Source of the DNA: Spodoptera frugiperda
Lineage: Eukaryota > Arthropoda > Insecta > Lepidoptera > Noctuidae
DNA length: 64,000 bases
Direction of reading: 5' to 3'
NCBI RefSeq assembly: GCF_023101765.2
Contig: NC_064213.1
Coordinates: 11,904,001 to 11,968,000 of the forward strand
The number at the start of each line of letters is the position of its first letter. Positions within the stretch are counted from its first letter, which is position 1. The position numbers and the translations under genes were made by a program. Positions 48,985 to 61,583 of the stretch are shown in pieces. The notes beneath the pieces are model-generated. The model saw only the letters and a list, made by a program, of their open reading frames with translations, made no database searches and was not told where the DNA came from.

Positions 48985-49100
48985 CCATAATTATTATAAG
49001 CGCGGGACGCATGCGCTGTAGCCAGTCCGCCATAACCCGCCCGCGCATCCACCTGCGCATAGACACCAAAATATTTATTTATATCCTTTTTAGTTGAAAA
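48985..49100 (+). promoter_or_regulatory. Probable promoter of the secreted-protein gene
   Basis: A GC-rich islet (GCGCGGGACGCATGCGCTG, then CCCGCCCGCGCATCC) lies 150-240 bases upstream of the first ATG. An AT-rich TATTTATTTATATC box sits at about 49072-49085. The spacing suits a transcription start in the 49100-49200 region. Inference only. Confidence 0.35.
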
Positions 49101-49229
49101 CTTTTTTAAATATGTAAAAGTTTTTAAATAATTCTTCTTTTTGGTGTTTGAACAAAAAGTTTTTGTGTTTTTTTTTACGGAAATAATGAACTCTAAATAT
49201 TTATTAAGATAAGTTAAGTTTTGAACAAA

Positions 49230-52200
49230 ATGGAACGAATCGCAATTTTGGTGAGTACAAAAATTTGATTAAAAATAAATTATTACAGACTTTAAAATAA
49301 GTTAAAAGTCTGATGTTAAAATGAGCTTTATACTGCAGACTACACTCGATTAAGTTTTGTTTTTACATCGTCTGGATTGGACCTATAAAACCTGTTCGCA
49401 GTTGATACACCTATTTATAAATAACCCAATTCGGGTTGTTTGAGGAACTTACTTATATACTGACATGACATGGATAAATAGATTTTAATGGAGAACTATA
49501 GAAAGATTGTGTATAAAAAATTAGACTATTGTTTTTTACTATTGTTTATTTTTGATACATAATCGTATACTACCTACACTACGTTTTTCATTTATAAAGC
49601 CGAAGAGTTTGTTTGTCTGTCCGAATTGAATAATTATTTTGTATTCGATAGTCCATTTATACAAAATATCACGCTACAATCAATAAGAGCCGAGCAGATT
49701 AGGTGAAACCGCGTACCTAGCCAGTTAGTTACTTATAATTGCTCAAAAACTTAAGTAATATTTTAAGCTTGTAAATTGAATAATATTGCATAAGTAGATA
49801 CAGAGACAATAGGGCACAGATATAGGTAATCCGTTATGGCATATAATAATGGAGATGAGACACAACACTCGTAAAATTAACTGCGAGCAATAAATATTCT
49901 AACTGTACTGCTGTTGTACTACTCCTATAACTATGGCGATACGTTAATATATGACCGACAGACCTTTATTCTACTGCTATTACCCTAAAGGGAAAGGTAT
50001 ACATTCTGATAAGAACTAAACAAAAACAAAGATGCAATTCTATCGAAAATATTAAAAAATATCTATCTGGAAATGAGAATTGTAAAATGCCCGCGTGAAT
50101 GTCATCAGATCAGAAACATCATCAAACTCAGTTCTTTCATCTCACAATGAAAGAACTGCTAACTGCCAATCTCATTATATTGGCATTATTATACTGCTGA
50201 TAATAACAGGAAGAAGTAAAAAGCTATACCAAAAAGTGGGCTACGTAGGAATTCTCCCGCCTTGAGCCAGGCACAAAGAAGTGTCATTTCTTACAACAAT
50301 TTCAAGACTAAATCTGCCTCAGTATATAACGACACCACAGCTTAATAAACGTCCTAACCATCATACTCATAGTCATTAAATGATTAAGGAAATGTTTAAA
50401 TAATCATTAACTGTCTCTGAGTGTGGCAGTAACACTTTATAAAGAGTAAATGAGATTTGCATTTTCATATGGATGTAATACTTAAAATCTAAAATGGACT
50501 ATGTTATTTACCTATATAAATATGGAATACTTATATTATTAGCATAATAATATGAGTTCTGCCCACCAGCGAAAGGGTCAACATTCTCTGATTGTGGGTC
50601 ATCTTAACCTACTTTGGACAAAATACTAAGAATAGATCACCATATCACTGGTATTTTCATCCGAAGCTGCGAACTACCTAGCGGGTTAAAAGCGCGAAAA
50701 GCAGGAGTAGGAACGGGATAGTTTTCGTAGTCAGTAAGAGTCTGACACTCCCGCTCACTTCGCTCAATAAATTAATCATACCTTTCATGAAAGATAATCC
50801 CAAACAAAATAATAAAGATAAAGATTTGCGAACTTAAATGAGAGCACTTATAATTTTAAGCATTACTAGCTACTTCCGCGCGGTTTCACCAGCTCTGCTT
50901 GGCTCCTATTGCTCATAGCGTGATGTTTTATAGCCTATAACCTTCCTCGATAAATGCACTATTCAACACAAAAAGATTTATTCAAATCGGACCAGTAGTT
51001 CTGGAGATTAGCGCGTTCAAACAAACAAACAAACAAACAAACTCTTTTAGCTTTATAATATTAGTAAGTATTAGTATTCAGCTTTATAATATTAGTATAG
51101 ATTAAAATGTTCGGATTGATTTTTTGAACATCCAAATTAACTGTAAATATCTAATGGCTGTCATGTTACAGATATCCACGTGTGACAACCCTGATATTAA
51201 AGCACGAAAACCACGTGCAGATACTTAAGCACCAACAATCATTACTCAAAAATGTGCAGCACACACAATCTCCATTAAAAAATATGTTGTAAGCACATAG
51301 TTTACGCGTAAAGTCGTATCATAATTCGCGGTCTCACAGGGTTAATCTTTTGTCTCCATTAGCCCATGGCCACACAATTATATACCGATTAAACACTCGG
51401 ATGTGTGTCCACTAGACAATGCAAGTTAACTCTGTCTCATTTGTATTTTGTTTGTGTTATGTCATTTATTATAAGTCCTAGTTCTCACGGCTTGAACACA
51501 GGTTCGTGGTCAAATATCGTATTGTCACATTGATGACGGTATATGGATCGGGGTAAATATTTTACCCGACTGCAACAGAGGGTTAAGTAGGTGTAGCTTT
51601 TTTATAGGTAACCTAACCAAATAAGGCCTACCTTATTTTTATTACCGCCTAGCTCGTAGGTTTAAAATGACAATGGACTGATAATTTCAAAATCTTATAT
51701 TTATTTATTAAACTTTGTAATAATGGAATCAAAATGGCTTTAGAAACAAAATTTACAATTTTATAAACACAAATAACTAAAGTGTCACTTTGGCCTTATT
51801 GGGAACCCTATGTCTTAATAAGGCCTCAATAAAAACTAGTAAGTATTCAACTTCTTAATTATAACAAAACTTTGTCAATGCTTATAATAAATGTAATGAG
51901 ATCTTATTAATTAATTTTTGTCATTATACATCAGGCTAAACGAGTTTCTCATCATGTAATACCCAAGTAACATCTTTGAAGTCATCGGCACCCCAGCATC
52001 AGTCAAACGAATGAGAATAACTTCTTGTTCTGTAGCCAATTTAGCGACCGACCTAGCTTTCGTGTAGTGGAAACCACTCTTTAGATGATGCGTACTTCTT
52101 TGGATGTTATATCTGGCTGCAGCAGCCTACCGGGTAAAACAGGGTGTATAAAATTCGAAGGGTGAATAGATACTATGAAGAATTTCCCGATATCCATTCA

Positions 52201-55200
52201 CCCCTTTTCTGTATCTATTCACCCCGTTTACCCCTTTCTACCATTTTAACAGCGTTTTCCATCTTTTGCAAAATCCATTGGCTTTCTTTTTGACAGAAGC
52301 TGGTGATCCGTTTTCTTTGAAATTACTGAAAAACAACTATGCCGTAATAAGGCCTACACGTTTTTTTGTAGGCTTTATTAGGGCATGGCACATAGGTAAA
52401 CAAAACAACGATTATATGAAATACACCGATATTATAGCTATTTCACTAATGTGAGGAGATGGCTAAATGTATAATTGTTATACAGACAAAACACGGCACG
52501 TCGTATACTGATAAATATAAAAATACTAACAGTTTACGCTACTCGAATTTTATAAAAACTAAAGTGCGCTCCACGTCGTGATTGTTTTCGTCTGTAGGTT
52601 CCAACATAATCGCGGCACGGGTTGCTTGCTGTGCTCAAATTAGTTAAGTAATGTGCATGCACACTTCTACAAACTTTGGCGACCATTTGACATCGGGAAG
52701 AGGGAAATTTTCAAAATAGGCTTTATTGGGGCATAGGCCTTATTTGGTTAGGGTACTATACACGAAGTTCTGCAATCTGCTGAATTGAATATTTAGCAAT
52801 GCTGAATATTTGGTATACCATACATACCAACTGCCGTATTTAAATAAAATATCTGTATTAATATGCATAATATACATACATTAAATAATATGTATTAAAT
52901 ACAATTTTAGACAGAAAACACGTTACATTTACTTATTATTAGACCTACTTCCTTGTTAATCGAGTTTGAGAGGCCTGACAAGGAAAATATTGTTGAATTT
53001 TCTTAAAAAATGTCTCTAATAGCACGCACTTAGGAATCGCACCTGTTAAAGTTGCCTTATTTTATTAGTAAGCCAATACCTATTAATATTAAACAAGTAA
53101 AATAAAATAAACATTTCTACATGTACGCACCTACCTCGTCTATTACTAATAGACTACCAAGGATGGTTTCAGGCTTGATTCCTAGTTTGAGCGTACAGAT
53201 TTCCGGCTTAATTTTTTCGCGATTTACCTATTCACTTGCACATAACTTAGTAATTAAGTTTAGATAACTGAATGGCAAAAAGTGGGTGATACGTAAAACA
53301 CGTCTAACAGAATCAGTCCTTTCATCCAATACATTAAATTAATGATTACGTTTATCATTCTTAGCATAATACATGTACCTATAAAAAGTAAATATTCACA
53401 TACATAACACATTGCCACATAACATGACGTAGTCAGTGTTCATCTTCCTGTACTAAATTACACAGAAACAATACGAAATTAGGTTGTGTCCTTCACTTCA
53501 ACACATTTTCTCTTTGTGTGTGATCATGCCATTGTTTTTAAAGGTCATAGGCTTGTTTCAGGGCAATTTTATGGTGTTTTTTGCATATTTTGAAGTACAT
53601 GTAATGTTTATACTGGGTAATTGGTTTGTAATTAGTTAAGTATACGTTTTGGTAGGGTTGGGTTCTCAGGCATCGTTTGTAATGGTGGCTTTTACCCTGA
53701 ACTTTGTCAAGAGTAGAAGATCCTCTGTTGTTGTTTTTTATATTTTTACAGTTAAATATATTTAGCGCCTGTTATACCACCTTCATATAAGTGCCGGATA
53801 AACTTATTATGAGACAAATAGTGCATACAAATAACATTCTAATTCAAAATTATCTGATACACAGCGGCTATTCAGACATTGTGAAACAAGTAAAGTCGTT
53901 AAAGTTATATGTCTCAGGTATAGGTAATGTTATCAAAATCTATAAGTAGCATACCGTTAGCTTAGTCTACGAGTTCCTAATTCAATTAAAAGATGTATAA
54001 AATATTGTCAAAACTTACAAATTCAATAATAATTTATTCTTTTCTGCTCATTGAAAGTGGTGTTAAATTAAAGTCAAAATTATTTATTTCAGATAGACCA
54101 GGAAGGCACTTTTGACACGTCAAAGCAAATATATTAATAACTCAAGTCTGTCTGTCGGTCAGTCCTCTAGTGAAATTATTTGTTCGTTCTAAACTGTAGA
54201 TTTCTAAGTATAAATAGAGCCAGTTAAATTCAAACAATTACATGAAATCACGTGTGTATTTCTGGTTTTACCAAGCAATTTTAAACTCGGCTACCGGATC
54301 TTGGTCACAGGTCAATCAAACATTAGTTCAAACATAACAATGAAATATTTTTTCAACTACTCACAAGTATAACTCATTACACATCTCAAGTTAGACGGAC
54401 AAATTACACAAATCATATTTACATTAATACAATTACGTGTTTTTTCACAATGACGTGTTGACGCGGAAACTGCTGGACAAAAAACGATGAAACAATTCGT
54501 TCGCATAGCTAACGTGCCGTGATATTGACTGATCGTAATGATAATACTTGATGAGTACGTAATGCATATTTATAATTGTAACCTCTTTTGTTGTAGTTTA
54601 GCTTTTTGTTGTATTTTTTTTTAGTGTAAATGAGTTGAATGCGTTGTCGTAGATATAGATAGGTGTATGTATCTAATACGGAAGCTTACGGAAATTGGAT
54701 GGAGTTAAAATATAGTGGGAACCGCTCAGTTACTTTGAAACGTAAACATCATTGTTCCAAAAATATTAATAAAAAATCTGAAAGAAACATCCATTAAACG
54801 TTTCTATTTTGTTCCAGGTTGTATTCGCCTTCGTTTTCATCTGTCTCCAATATACCTCAGCAGAAGAAACAGTCTTATCGGAAGTCTTAACACCCACGAC
54901 GACGACTGAGAATGACAAATTAAAAAGACAAAGTAGGAGTTACTATGACTATAGATATGGAGCACCAAGGCCATTGTACGACAGACTAGAATACGGGAGA
55001 CAGGATTATGACAGGCCACGATGTGGTAGATGTGATGATCGGAGAGACGATCGTGATGACAGAGATGACGACTATGACAGACGCGACCGGTACGATGACG
55101 ACAGACGCGGACACAAACCAACATACGGCAACAGATACGACAGCAAAAAGAACTATGACAGCGACGAAGACAGGTATTCCGACAGAAATAAAGGACAAAA

Positions 55201-58200
55201 GAACGGTACGGAAGAAGAAAACGGAGATAACAAGAGTGGGTATGATGATAAAGATAGCCGCCCAAGCGGCAGTCGACGAGGAGGCGATAGAGACAGAGAT
55301 CGAGACCGCGGGAGAGACAGGGACCGCGATAGGAGACGAGGAGGAAGTGGAGACAGATACGATGACAGGGACAGATATAGACCAGATTATTACGACAGGT
55401 TCTTAAGAGATCCGTATAGAGAAAGAGATTATTATGATGACTATAGAGGGAGGCGGCCGTCGTATGATAGGTACTATCCTAGCTATGATGATGGACTGAG
55501 CAGATACGATCCCTATGGATACCAAGGTGTTAGAAGACCAGTGTACGATGACCGAGGATATGATGACGGATACGGTGGATACGGACCAACCGCTGGAAGG
55601 GGAGCACATGATAGGTAAGTCATTAGGAAAATGAAACTAGTACTTATGAAAGGGAAATTGGTAATTTTATACACGCACACGCGACATATAAAACACTCAG
55701 GTTATTTTTGTGTCGGGTTTATGTGCTATTGTAACGGATAGAATATTGGGTTAATCAAATAATAGTGACAGCTTTGACCTAGCCTAACCCAAACAGGTTT
55801 ACTGTCCATCATGTGATGAAAGTACCGAACCAATTTCATTAACTTTTTTGAACTGAATGGTTTAGTGCTTTCCATTATGTAGCATTCACATAAATTAATG
55901 ACACCTTAAATTTGTAATAATCTCCAGTTATCAGGCAAATTGGAGATAACTGTAGTAACAACAAATAAATATCACCTAGTACGTGTGATGTACACGCTAT
56001 TAATCAACCACTCCCGTACAACGCGATCCGTTGATAATCACTTTACGTGTCCGATTAGAAGTAGACCATAAAATTAACCATTGAAGAGTTCATTCACACA
56101 ATACAGGCAGCACAATGTGTATTATTCATTGGAATAATGTCAAACACATCGATACATGACGCTTTCACCTAAAATTCAAAATGGCAATACGAATTATGGA
56201 ATGTAACGGTAAAATTGCATAGGTTAGGTTGTTTTCCCGCCACGCGCCATTATGGGCAGCCATTATTGTTGTTTTATTGAACTCTGCGATTACATATTTG
56301 TACTTGTTTAAGTACTGGTTGAGTTTCCGAACCCTTTGTTGGTGTTTGGGCTATTTGGTTTGAGTAGATAATTAACCCTAATTTGGTTATAGTTAGTACC
56401 TAGTGTACTATACATTAGTCATATACATATCCGTTACTGATTGTAGGTATATAGCGAAACTACTGTATTACTTTTAATGACCTATAATTTTGAACATTCT
56501 ACATAATTTATCAGAATTAGCTTTAATATTATGGTCTTTAAAGAAACCCCTAATCCGACCACATTATAAAACTACTTCTAATTTATTTGGCTCTGAATTC
56601 TCTCACACCTCGTTACCTCTCGACACATATGAAACAAAAAACTCAGCTAACTTCTCACGCATTAAAGTTACATTACAACTTACAATAGTAACCTACAAAC
56701 GCAAATACCGTAAGTTGTCTGACTAGATAATCTCGGGATGTCTCTAATTCCATACAATTATCTTATTTGCAAGACAATCAAATGTTTCGCGGGTTTTTGA
56801 TTAACAGTACACGAGTACTGTTACCTCTGGCAGATTGTACACATTCTTGCTGAAGGAGTTTAATTAAAGGTAGGTAAAGACAAAGATTTGGGAGAGGCTT
56901 ATGTTCAGCAGTGGACGTCTTGTGTCTGATGTGACAATGAAGATTATGATGATGATGACACAGAACGCCGGCTTCTGATTCGTGTCCTGTTCACTTTCCT
57001 TGTTTAGATTTTTTTCTTTTTTAATAAACGTTGCCCCACTATAGAATTTTCTAAACTGTGTGGTAGGTCCTTTTACAAACATACAATTTCACATAGATAC
57101 ACATGACACCGAGACCCGGAACAATAATTTTTGGATTTGTGTGAGTTGCTCCATGCGGGAATCGAGGCGCTGAACCTTGCGCAGCAGCTAGTTTCCCAGC
57201 AACCGCGCTAACCGTGCAGTTATCTGATTTGGTTGATAGACTTATCATTACCTGACTGACAACATCCAGCTATATCATTATTCTAACTGACAAATAGTAA
57301 TAAAAAGTCCTGGCTTCTGAATTCACGCTACGTAATTATGAATTAAAACGTAGGTATCATTTATCAGGTCTCCAAATGACTCCAAAACTGATAACGATCG
57401 CGATTAATATCTGGGTGAACGGGCCATAAAGCGATGCATTGTCTTGTCAACCTCACATGCTCATGCAATATGGTCATAATGCATAATGCGACATAAAAAA
57501 AGGGTGCATGAACTACTCGTATAGTTAGAACTTTAGTTATGAACATTATAGAACTAACTACTAAACTAAACTTGAGAACGAGACAACGTCACGCCTTTTA
57601 TCGTTGAAGGAGTAGGCAGAGGTACACCCACATTTTTCACTATTTATGTTAGGAGTCCCATGTAATTGGGGTGAGCATATTGCTATATACTGGGCACAAT
57701 TCCAGACTCCGTCTTACTCTACTACTGAGGCATTTTCGAAAAACCGAACTTTGCCGCACCCGGGAATCAAACCCGAGACCCCTTGTTCGGCAGTCGCACT
57801 TGCGACCACTCGACCAACGAGGCAGTCTCTGTAAATAAACTAAACATTATATTATTAAGTAAACGCATTAATTTTAGTTTTTAAACTATCGCCCCGTACG
57901 CGTCTATTCTTAATTCACAAAACGGTGTTTGTATTTTTTCTGCCATGTTGTATCAGCTCGTTGGTCACGGGTTGACGGTTACCGACCGTTTGTTTCCTCT
58001 ACGTTTGATTTATGAACAGAGATCAAACACCTAACTATAGCGTAAGTACTTATTATAGCGGTTGTTTATAATCAGGTTAATCAGAATCACTTTTTACACG
58101 AAACCCTATATTCGCACTAAAAATAAGTTACTGGAACGCTCATCTGGACCCAAAATCCCGCTAAAACCTAAATCCCCACTTTCTATGTAAACTGACAACC

Positions 58201-59742
58201 ATACCAGTAGTATCAGCCATGTTATCCGTAAGTCACAGACTCATGTGCCAAAATAATTTTATTGACTTTCATTCATTGTATCGTTGCTATGAATGTGATG
58301 ATAGGGCTTGGCGGATCAGCATATACTTAAGCATATTAAGATCTGATTTCTAATGTAAAGCAAGTTCCTCCCAATGTCCAAGCAATAATTTCCCTAATGT
58401 TCTATTTTTTTATTAGTTTCAGGCCTTGGGACGAGACCTACCGTGGTCAGGCAGGGTGGGATGCAGGTGGCAGAGGCTATTACTTCGCGTCAGGCAGGCC
58501 TGATGCAGCGCCCGCTTCGGGCTGGGGACGACCTGAATATTCCAGGTAAATAAAGGAAACATATCAATAAACCGTATTTGGCTAATCTTATTTATTTAAT
58601 GTTAAAAATCTCCCTTCAACCACTCATAGATGTTGAAGGTCTAAATTGTTTATTTTACAAAAAGGAGAAGCAAGTTGCTGAAGGATTATACATTATTGAT
58701 GTAAAAATTATCATTCGGCCCCGCTTCGTATTACGAGTTGGAACGTGGTGGTTTCTTGTCAGTAAGAGGCTAACACTCACTCAACTTTGACGCTTAACCC
58801 AGGAAGGAATGGAACCACTTGAATTCCTTGAACAAAAAAAAGTTAAATTAAGATTTTTAATTTTGCCTCTACATATGTAATTTGACCAAATCCTTTTCAA
58901 TTTCCAGACCACAAGAACCCTACCAAAGTATAGGAGGCTACTCAGGTGGATATAGTGGATCGTACCGCGACCCATACGCACAGGTGTCCAGCGGCTACAG
59001 TCAAGGGTACGGCCAGGGCGCCAGCTACGGCCAGGGAGCTGGATACGGCCAGGGTGGCTATGGACAGAATGCTGCGGCTTATGGAGCGAGCTTCGCTGGG
59101 TATGGACAGGGTGGCAGTGGATGGCACAGCGTGGGAGAAAGGAGACCGTATAGAGATGAGAGGTGGGTATGGTGTGATGATATTTGGCTTCTGTGCATAA
59201 AATGTGTATCATACTTAAGCTTACTGGATAAAATATGCATAACTCGCTGCCCCGGCAAACTTCGTAACGCCTCAAAAATATTTTCTCACCTATTAAACCT
59301 ACGTGGACTTCCACTAATAATTAAAGACCAAAATTAGCCAAATCGGTCCAACCGTTCCGTTAATGAATAGCAATAGATTTTTATATAATTATACATATTG
59401 TATTTAAAGACATAAAAAAAGCTTTGTAACTTAACCACACGAAACAATAACATTTTGAATTTCATATCAACATCTTATCATGACAACTATGTCCACAGTG
59501 GCGTCAAAAAGCTAGAGAACAGAGACAACTACAACCAGGATTCCAAACGCAGTCAGAACAGCTACGAGCCGTCCAGCCGTCAGCCGTCCAACTACGGCGC
59601 AACGGCCAACTATGGCCAGACCGGCTACCAACAAGGCTACGTCCAAAGCAGCAGCACCACTCCTGCCACCAGCTACCTGTTCCAAAGAGATGATGAGCAG
59701 GTCACGGTGAAGACTAATGAGACTACCAAGCAGCCATCTTAG
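49230..59742 (+). CDS. Secreted low-complexity Asp/Arg/Tyr- and Tyr/Gly/Gln-rich protein
   Basis: I do not recognise a named family. Exons: 49230-49250, 54818-55614, 58423-58545, 58908-59162 and 59499-59742; all GT/AG and in frame, 479 aa. The seven codons of exon 1 (MERIAIL) join VVFAFVFICLQYTSA to make a typical signal peptide, so the protein is very likely secreted. A dibasic KLKR follows at about residue 45. Exon 2 encodes a mixed-charge region of Asp-Arg and Tyr repeats (DRDRDRGRDRDRDRR; DRYDDRDRYR). Exons 3-4 give Gly/Tyr repeats such as SYGQGAGYGQGGYGQ, and exon 5 a Tyr/Gln/Ser-rich end. The only two cysteines are in PRCGRCDD. It is disordered throughout. High Tyr suggests a cross-linkable cuticle or matrix protein (inference). 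Exon 3 has two possible in-frame acceptors (58417 and 58423). Confidence 0.8.
49597..49725 (+). repeat. Decayed Helitron fragment in intron 1 of the secreted-protein gene
   Basis: Blocks TTTATAAAGCCGAAGAGTTTG, CATTTATACAAAATATCACGC and GGTGAAACCGCGTACCTAGC match the 24726-24925 Helitron family. Both ends are degraded. Confidence 0.5.
50660..50768 (+). repeat. SINE-like repeat (GGAACGGG family)
   Basis: Blocks CTACCTAGCGGGTTAA, AGCAGGAGTAGGAACGGG, GTCAGTAAGAGTCTGACACT and CCCGCTCACTTCGC match the fuller copies of this family. Inside intron 1 of the secreted-protein gene. Confidence 0.5.
50866..51101 (-). mobile_element. Non-autonomous Helitron, minus strand, with a duplicated 5' end
   Basis: On minus it begins TCTATACTAATATTATAAAG (from 51101) and ends GGAAGTAGCTAG (at 50866), flanked A/T. 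The 5' terminal motif is present twice in tandem, about 40 bases apart (AATATTATAAAGCTgAA and AATATTATAAAGCTaAA), followed by (GTTT)n. Same family as 24726-24925. Confidence 0.75.
51611..52753. mobile_element. DNA transposon with TA target and AAATAAGGCCTA termini (pogo-like remnant)
   Basis: The left end ACCTAACCAAATAAGGCCTA and the right end TAGGCCTTATTTGGTTAGGG are inverted repeats of about 20 bp with one mismatch, each next to TA. Motifs of AATAAGGCCT recur inside near 51820 and 52345. On the minus strand at about 52065-51909 a frame reads KLATEQEVILIRLTDAGVPM followed by TSKMLL, which resembles the CENP-B/pogo helix-turn-helix region. Stops break it elsewhere. Ends are seen directly; the pogo assignment is tentative. 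Confidence 0.65.
52754..54817 (+). other. Remainder of intron 1 of the secreted-protein gene
   Basis: AT-rich intron sequence with no further coding exon or repeat that I could support. The 3' end has a clear pyrimidine tract and acceptor (TTTCTATTTTGTTCCAG) at 54801-54817. Confidence 0.6.
57085..57225 (-). repeat. tRNA-derived SINE (GGAGCAACTC family), minus strand
   Basis: On minus: ACTGCACGGTTAGCGCGGTT (A-box-like TTAGCGCGGTTGC), then GGTTCAGCGCCTCGATTCCC (B box), GCATGGAGCAACTC and a tail with CCAAAAATTATTGTTCC. Same family as 33580-33722. Confidence 0.65.
57654..57828 (-). repeat. tRNA-derived SINE with good A and B boxes, minus strand
   Basis: On minus it begins GACTGCCTCGTTGGTCGAGT (A box TTGGTCGAGTGG), with B box GGTCTCGGGTTTGATTCCC. 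A CGGCAAAGTTCGG block and a tail ending in AATTGTGCCCAGTATATAGC follow. Both polymerase III boxes are close to consensus, so this is the best-preserved SINE in the window. It is related to 10780-10935. Confidence 0.75.
58720..58805 (+). repeat. SINE-like fragment (GGAACG...GTCAGTAAGAGG family)
   Basis: Blocks GGCCCCGCTTCG, GAGTTGGAACGTGGTGG, GTCAGTAAGAGGCTAACACT and CTTAACCCAGGAAGG match the family at 32760. In intron 3 of the secreted-protein gene. Confidence 0.45.
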
Positions 59743-59917
59743 GTCCTCATTTGTGTTCTTTTTATATTTCATGGTTGACTTAAGGTTTTAAAGTGTGGTT
59801 GAGATATGACTGTGTTAATTGTGTTCAGTCTTTAATTAGTTTGAATTGGAGAAAAACTTTTTAATTTAGTGTGTGGACTGTTTCATTACTTGAAATGGGT
59901 TTTAGAATGTCAGATAT

Positions 59918-59923
59918 AATAAA
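59918..59923 (+). terminator. Poly(A) signal of the secreted-protein gene
   Basis: AATAAA 176 bases after the stop codon, in the context ATATAATAAAATTG. Confidence 0.6.
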
Positions 59924-61583
59924 ATTGTATTTTTACTCCGAAGGGTACATAGGGAAGGTGTGTTCTCTCACAGTTGGTTGTCTTAGAGGTCATAATAATT
60001 GATAACTTACCAAACATATTACGCACATTGATCGGTGTTAAAGAATCGACATAGATTCTTCGCCGCCGATCGATAACTGCTAAGATTACTAAAACTTGAT
60101 AGAACTTCTCCCCAAAACTTGAGTCCTTGACAACAAACAAAGGTACCTATCACTTGTATGTTGTAGCTTATACAGCTAACTGCCCTAACCTGTCAAATGA
60201 ATTCCAAATAACAACCAAAATTAATGATTTCCAAACAAACTTCTATATATCATTATGTAACCGTCACGATTTCCAATTAAGTCAGCCTTGGAAACTCTCT
60301 ACAAAGCATTTTCCACGATGTTTGTACCAACGTGTCATGTGTCATCAATCTCCCCTGTGTCAGGTTGTCGCACTCTGACACTGACCTACGGCCTGACACA
60401 AACTCTGACGTTAGCGTAAGCATTAGCTATAGCTTCAGCGATAGTGTCAGCGTTAGCGTGCATTCCCACAATTAGCTCGTAATTATTCTAAGTATTGATA
60501 AAGTTTGAAGTAATAAAGTATTTTTATTGTGGGTTTTGTTTTATTTTGTGTGCCTTTTAAAGATAACCTAACTTGGCATTACGTCTACGGAGCGGCGACG
60601 TAGTCCGCAGCAGTCCGGAGAGTAAGTACGGGGTAGGTTTTAGTAAAAGTCTGATATGTTTCGAGTTTTACGACATAATGGGCGAGTCTATATCACACCA
60701 GGCACTAATTCAGACTCCGTACTGTACGGCCAAGTTCCAAAAAGCAAGAATGAGACGAGGAAATCAAAAGAATGTTTACTTTGATTTTTTTATTGGTTGT
60801 GTTCGTGAACACTACTGCTGATGAATTGAGCTATGTATGTCTTGTGATCGATATATACGATTTAACATTTTGGGAATTGTCAATAATATTTATTGTAATG
60901 ATAACTCAAGCTTTCCTAAAATTAATACAATAATTCAATTAACAAGAAATAAAGAAAGAATATAAAATGTTATCGCTATAATCTCTTTCAGTACCATACG
61001 CCTAGCATTCGTTTCAGCGATCACCCTACCAACGCCACCTGTTGACGAATAGTAGAACTAATGTAGTTCAACTATAAACCGAAATGACCTAAGTTTATTC
61101 ATAGTTACTCCATTCCGTAACAGATGGCGTTGTATTAGAAAAATAATTTTATTTTTAAAAATATTTTCGTTTTGACATTTACACAGTACATAATCGTCGA
61201 TTTTCCAATTAATCAGAGAATTAATAAGAGATCATCCGCTTTAAATGATGGAACCTGTAGGTAGGTAATTTTGTAGTCATATTTAAAAACCTAGACTGAA
61301 TTCAAGGCTTCTTGGTGTTTAATCAGCTGATAGTATTTCCGGTCCTTGGATATCAGTCACGTTAGTCATTGATATAATCATATAATGGCCATCGAAACTA
61401 AAGGGTTATCTGACACTCCGAAATATTAACTGGGTAAAGTTATAACAAAACTTAATAGTAAACAATATCCAATCTATCGAACTTACTCTAAAAACATATC
61501 TCATCATCAGAATCTGTTAGAGAATGCCACCCGGCATTAAGTCCACCACCGTATGTTATAAGTAGAAGTGTAAACAAAATAAG
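59924..61583. other. Intergenic sequence with short repeats
   Basis: No exon seen. About 60405-60470 is a degenerate series of GCGTTAGCGT/GCGATAGTGTCA units. About 60573-60655 is a SINE-like piece (GACGTAGTCCGCAGCAGTCC...GTACGGGGTAGGTTTTAG). At about 61032-61133, CAACGCCACCTGTT and its near complement AACAGATGGCGTTG face each other across about 75 bases; CGCCATCTGTT is a frequent moth repeat motif. Confidence 0.45.

Larger units (their letters stand above)
55615..58422 (+). other. Intron 2 of the secreted-protein gene
   Basis: A 2.8-kb intron. It holds two tRNA-derived SINEs on minus (57085-57225 and 57654-57828). A (GAT)n-like run at about 56938-56958 is minor. No other exon is seen on either strand. 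Confidence 0.6.

Noticed and set aside
54837..55265. 142-codon minus and 132-codon plus frames within exon 2 of the secreted gene
   Set aside because: Low-complexity Asp/Arg codons leave several frames open; only the frame that joins the signal peptide and later exons is consistent.
58781..59314. 177-codon open frame on the minus strand
   Set aside because: It is antisense to the Tyr-Gly-Gln repeat exon (58908-59162), whose codon pattern keeps the opposite strand open; no splice or protein evidence supports it.
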